A DNA stretch of 8,314 nt. Origin: Clostridiales bacterium. Lineage in GTDB: Bacteria > Bacillota > Clostridia > UBA8921. This document shows positions 5,994-8,314 of the stretch, piece after piece (the first letter of the stretch is position 1; every line of letters starts with the position of its first letter). A program made the position numbers and the translations under genes. The notes under the pieces are model-generated. The model did not search any database. It had not been told where the DNA came from and saw only the letters and a list, made by a program, of their open reading frames with translations. The DNA is taken from the NCBI GenBank assembly GCA_003535395.1, contig DOHE01000188.1, positions 1 through 8,314 of the forward strand. The letters run 5' to 3'.

Positions 5994-6728
5994 TTAAACA
6001 TCATGCCGGGTTCCCGGGTCCGGTGCCTCTGTATGAGAAAATACCTCCAAAGCTTCCTTGCAGTGATCCTGCAAACAGGAACCCGGTCTGAAATGAGTCA
6101 GAAGAAGTCTGCCTGCATCTGCTTCCCGTGCCAATATCCCGCATTCCCGTGCGCTCATATGAGGCAGATCGCCGGCTTGTTTTTCCTGGTGCAAAAAACA
6201 TGCATCCGCCAGCAGGATCCCGGCCCCCCGGGAAAAATCGGCCAACCCCGGACAGAGTTTGGAATCCCCGGTATAGACTATTATTTTATTTCCGTATTCC
6301 AGACGGATGGCATAACTCTCCACCGGGTGGGCGGTCCTGAAAAAGGAAAGCTGCACCCCGCCGATATCCAGCCGGCTTTGCTGCGTGATTTCGGTATAAT
6401 CCAGGTATTCGGAGGCAACAAGCAAACTTTTATGGGGCTGAGGTGTACCCGGCCCCCATACCGGCATTGGACCGGCCATCAACCCGGATTTGACTGAAAG
6501 CTGCATAAAATATTGGAATACCAGCAAATCAGAAAAATGATCGTAGTGCAGATGAGACAAAACAATGGCATCCAGGCCGGAAAGAGGCAGATGCTGCTGC
6601 AGTGCGGAAAGCACTCCGCTGCCGCAGTCCAGCAGGATCCGTCGGCCTGCAGCTTCCACCAGATAGCCCGAGCAAACACCGCCCTTCCCCGGGTAGGGTC
6701 CCTGGTTTCCTAAAATCGTAAGAGTCAT
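5994..6728 (-). CDS. Metallo-beta-lactamase-fold hydrolase, YhfI/RNase Z-like
   Basis: This 244-residue protein is probably a zinc-dependent cytoplasmic hydrolase. The metal-binding signature SHLHYDH is at 58-64 (His59, His61, Asp63, His64). Further ligands are likely His134 (TAHPVES), Asp155 (YTGDS) and His212 (LTHF), with PHMSARECG at 189-197. The layout is that of the YhfI-like and phosphodiesterase/RNase Z-like branch of the superfamily rather than of true beta-lactamases. It lacks the long flexible arm of RNase Z, so tRNA 3' processing is doubtful, and the substrate is unknown. Its ATG overlaps the stop codon of the upstream transporter gene in an ATGA, which implies translational coupling. 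I see no terminator after it, so transcripts may run on into the citrate operon. Confidence 0.82.
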   Translation of the reverse strand: MTLTILGNQGPYPGKGGVCSGYLVEAAGRRILLDCGSGVLSALQQHLPLSGLDAIVLSHLHYDHFSDLLVFQYFMQLSVKSGLMAGPMPVWGPGTPQPHKSLLVASEYLDYTEITQQSRLDIGGVQLSFFRTAHPVESYAIRLEYGNKIIVYTGDSKLCPGLADFSRGAGILLADACFLHQEKQAGDLPHMSARECGILAREADAGRLLLTHFRPGSCLQDHCKEALEVFSHTEAPDPGTRHDV

Positions 6729-7294
6729 GTTCCATTCTCCCGGACCAGCCGCATCAGAGGAAAATGCAATAAATAACCTGCCAGCAGGCTCACACCTCCC
6801 TGGACAAAATTCATGGGCAGGTTGGATATTCCGGCCACCAGGCCAAAGGTGGGATCAAAAAATCCCAGCAGAAAAGCCTCTGCAATGAAATACCCTGTGA
6901 TCATGACCCCAGCGCCTCCCAGCATCCCCAACAGAAAGCCCGGATTTGCTTTTCGGCCGGCGGTTTTAAATTTATGGTCGAAGAGCATGCAGATCCAGCC
7001 TGTGACAGCGCCTTCCAGCCCTTTTACTACCAATGTGATGGGCGCATACAAAAATGCGCCGTAACTGATATCCGCCAGCATGGAGCCAAGAGCTCCGGCA
7101 ACCAGAGCCGTCTTCCATCCCAGAAGCAGAGCACACAGAAAAATGACAGTATCACCAAAATTCAGATATCCCGGAGGAATGGGCCCCGGGATGGTGGTGA
7201 AGCGGGTGCTGATAAAAACCAGAGCGATGGCAAGCGCTCCGTAACTCAAAGCTTGGATATGTATTTTCTGCTGATAGGGTCGAATGGATCTCAT
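6725..7294 (-). CDS. ECF transporter S component (membrane substrate-binding subunit)
   Basis: This 189-residue, very hydrophobic protein has about six membrane helices (roughly 15-32, 48-60, 62-77, 82-104, 119-143 and 158-180), the layout of energy-coupling-factor S components. Helix 1 contains Ala20-x3-Ala24, a match to the AxxxA motif that docks on EcfT. The segments YLNFGDTVIFLCALLLGW and LGSMLADISYGAFLYAPITL resemble the S-component family that includes HmpT- and pantothenate-type members. The vitamin or precursor bound cannot be told from sequence. The ATPase and EcfT subunits are not in the window, so it probably shares an energising module encoded elsewhere (group II). It starts 6 bases after the hom stop codon, its ribosome binding site lies inside the end of hom, and it overlaps the next gene by 4 bases. 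Confidence 0.85.
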   Translation of the reverse strand: MRSIRPYQQKIHIQALSYGALAIALVFISTRFTTIPGPIPPGYLNFGDTVIFLCALLLGWKTALVAGALGSMLADISYGAFLYAPITLVVKGLEGAVTGWICMLFDHKFKTAGRKANPGFLLGMLGGAGVMITGYFIAEAFLLGFFDPTFGLVAGISNLPMNFVQGGVSLLAGYLLHFPLMRLVRENGT

Positions 7295-7300
7295 GACAGC

Positions 7301-8314
7301 TCATCCCTCCCGGTTATTGTTTGCAGGTGCGGCCTGAAATGTGTCCTGATGTAAAAAACGAAGGAAATTACAGGAGTTTGCATTGCATTTTTCTTTATAT
7401 GTCCAAAGAAATCCTTTGAATGCGGATTCATCAAGCAAAGGGGTGGTAAAGGCCAGTTCATGTTCCGGCTGACGTTCATGCAGCCGAATGATTTCGGCAC
7501 CGGGAATCATATCCGGCAGGATCCGTGCAGCGGATTTCCGGTCGGGCAGTTCCATACGAACATAATAGTGGAAATGACTTTTTCCGGGATCGCGCACACA
7601 TCCTTTGTCTTCCCGTCTCCATACCTGCACCATGCTTCCCGGGTTGCGCACCACATCGATGATATCGGCGATGATTGCGCTGGCGGTAGGCATTTTCCCG
7701 GCGCCTCTTCCGTAAAACATGGCATCTCCCACCACGTTGCCCGTTACCACGATGGCGTTAAACACATCCTCAACCCCGTACAGAGGGCTTTTTTTGGAGA
7801 CCAGCATGGGACAGACCCGGGCGCTGATGCAGTTGCCGGTCGCTTCCCGGGAGCTGGATGCCACCAGCTTGATGGTATGCCCCATGATCCGGGCATAGGT
7901 AAAATCCCGGCATGTGACTTCTGTGATCCCTTCCGTCAGTATATCCTGGTAATCGATATACCGTTCGTACGCAATACTGGAAAGAATGGCGATCTTTCTG
8001 CAGGCATCATGGCCATCCAGATCATTGGCAGCATCAGCTTCTGCATATCCGTTTTCACGGGCTTCTTTCAGGGCAGTCTTAAAATCCTTGCCATACTGGC
8101 GCATCTGCGTCAGGATGTAGTTGGTGGTTCCGTTCAAAATACCCGTAACAGCCATGATGTCATTGGCAGCAAGACACTGCATCAGCGGCCGGATGATGGG
8201 GATGCCCCCTCCGACGCTGGCCTCATACATATAACGCACACCCTTCTCCCGGGCAAGTGCCAGAAGTTCCGGGCTGTGCCGGGCAAAGAGCTCCTTATTG
8301 GAAGTGACCACATG
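7301..8314 (-). CDS. hom: Homoserine dehydrogenase, C-terminal part (cut by window edge)
   Basis: This enzyme reduces aspartate semialdehyde to homoserine with NAD(P)H, the branch point to threonine and methionine. The visible 337 residues start inside the protein at HVVTSNKE, so the N-terminal nucleotide-binding half lies outside the window; the GTG at 8309-8311 is an internal Val codon, not a start. In fragment numbering, Lys7 (SNK) is the conserved active-site lysine. NGTTNYILTQM is at 61-71. Catalytic Glu92, Asp103 and Lys107 lie in AEADAANDLDGHDACRK with the correct 11- and 4-residue spacing. YGRGAGKMPTASA (201-213) closes the dinucleotide domain. A C-terminal region from about 246 looks like an ACT-type regulatory domain, usually linked to threonine feedback. 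It is the first visible gene of the operon with the ECF S component and the metallo-hydrolase. Confidence 0.95.
   Translation of the reverse strand, partial: HVVTSNKELFARHSPELLALAREKGVRYMYEASVGGGIPIIRPLMQCLAANDIMAVTGILNGTTNYILTQMRQYGKDFKTALKEARENGYAEADAANDLDGHDACRKIAILSSIAYERYIDYQDILTEGITEVTCRDFTYARIMGHTIKLVASSSREATGNCISARVCPMLVSKKSPLYGVEDVFNAIVVTGNVVGDAMFYGRGAGKMPTASAIIADIIDVVRNPGSMVQVWRREDKGCVRDPGKSHFHYYVRMELPDRKSAARILPDMIPGAEIIRLHERQPEHELAFTTPLLDESAFKGFLWTYKEKCNANSCNFLRFLHQDTFQAAPANNNREG

Noticed and set aside
5994..6728. Metallo-hydrolase as RNase Z paired with the nearby tRNA gene
   Set aside because: The protein lacks the RNase Z arm, the tRNA encodes its own CCA (normally not an RNase Z substrate), and the two genes are about 4 kb apart on opposite strands.

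Overview
The window looks like an ordinary chromosomal segment from an anaerobic Gram-positive bacterium, most likely a member of the Clostridia. Supporting points are strong GGAGG-type ribosome binding sites, sigma-A-type promoters, a tRNA-Glu that begins GGCCCGTTGGTC as I recall for other Firmicutes, an ECF transporter S component, and above all a citrate synthase of the isopropylmalate/homocitrate synthase fold (the Re-type used by anaerobes) next to a compact 640-residue aconitase. Base composition is roughly balanced. No mobile element, CRISPR array, phage gene or obvious foreign segment is visible.

All protein genes are on the minus strand, so the order of transcription runs from high to low coordinates. 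(1) 8314-5994: the C-terminal part of homoserine dehydrogenase (hom, cut by the window edge), a six-helix ECF-type substrate-binding subunit 6 bases later, and a metallo-beta-lactamase-fold hydrolase that overlaps it by 4 bases (ATGA). These three look like one translationally coupled operon. (2) 5986-1870: a near-consensus promoter (TTGACA-17-TATGAT) with a perfect 12-base palindrome over its -10/start region drives the probable Re-citrate synthase, aconitase and a GntR/FCD-type regulator, with gaps of 24 and 30 bases. (3) 1680-1851, plus strand: tRNA-Glu(CUC) with its own extended -10 promoter and an intrinsic terminator. (4) 1603-146: an RsmF-type rRNA cytosine-C5 methyltransferase. (5) 131-1: a strong extended -10 promoter and the first codons of an unidentified gene that leaves the window.

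The centre of interest is block 2. Re-citrate synthase makes citrate from oxaloacetate and acetyl-CoA, and aconitase converts it to isocitrate. In strict anaerobes this oxidative branch usually feeds 2-oxoglutarate and glutamate. The regulator at the end of the operon is of the class that recognises TTGTATACAA-like palindromes, and such a site lies on the operon's only visible promoter. The simplest reading is an autoregulated, metabolite-sensing glutamate-precursor operon. Isocitrate dehydrogenase is not in the window. I see no wholly unknown system here. The most testable new points are the operator and its ligand, the unassigned ECF S component behind hom, and the 9-base tandem repeat in front of the methyltransferase.
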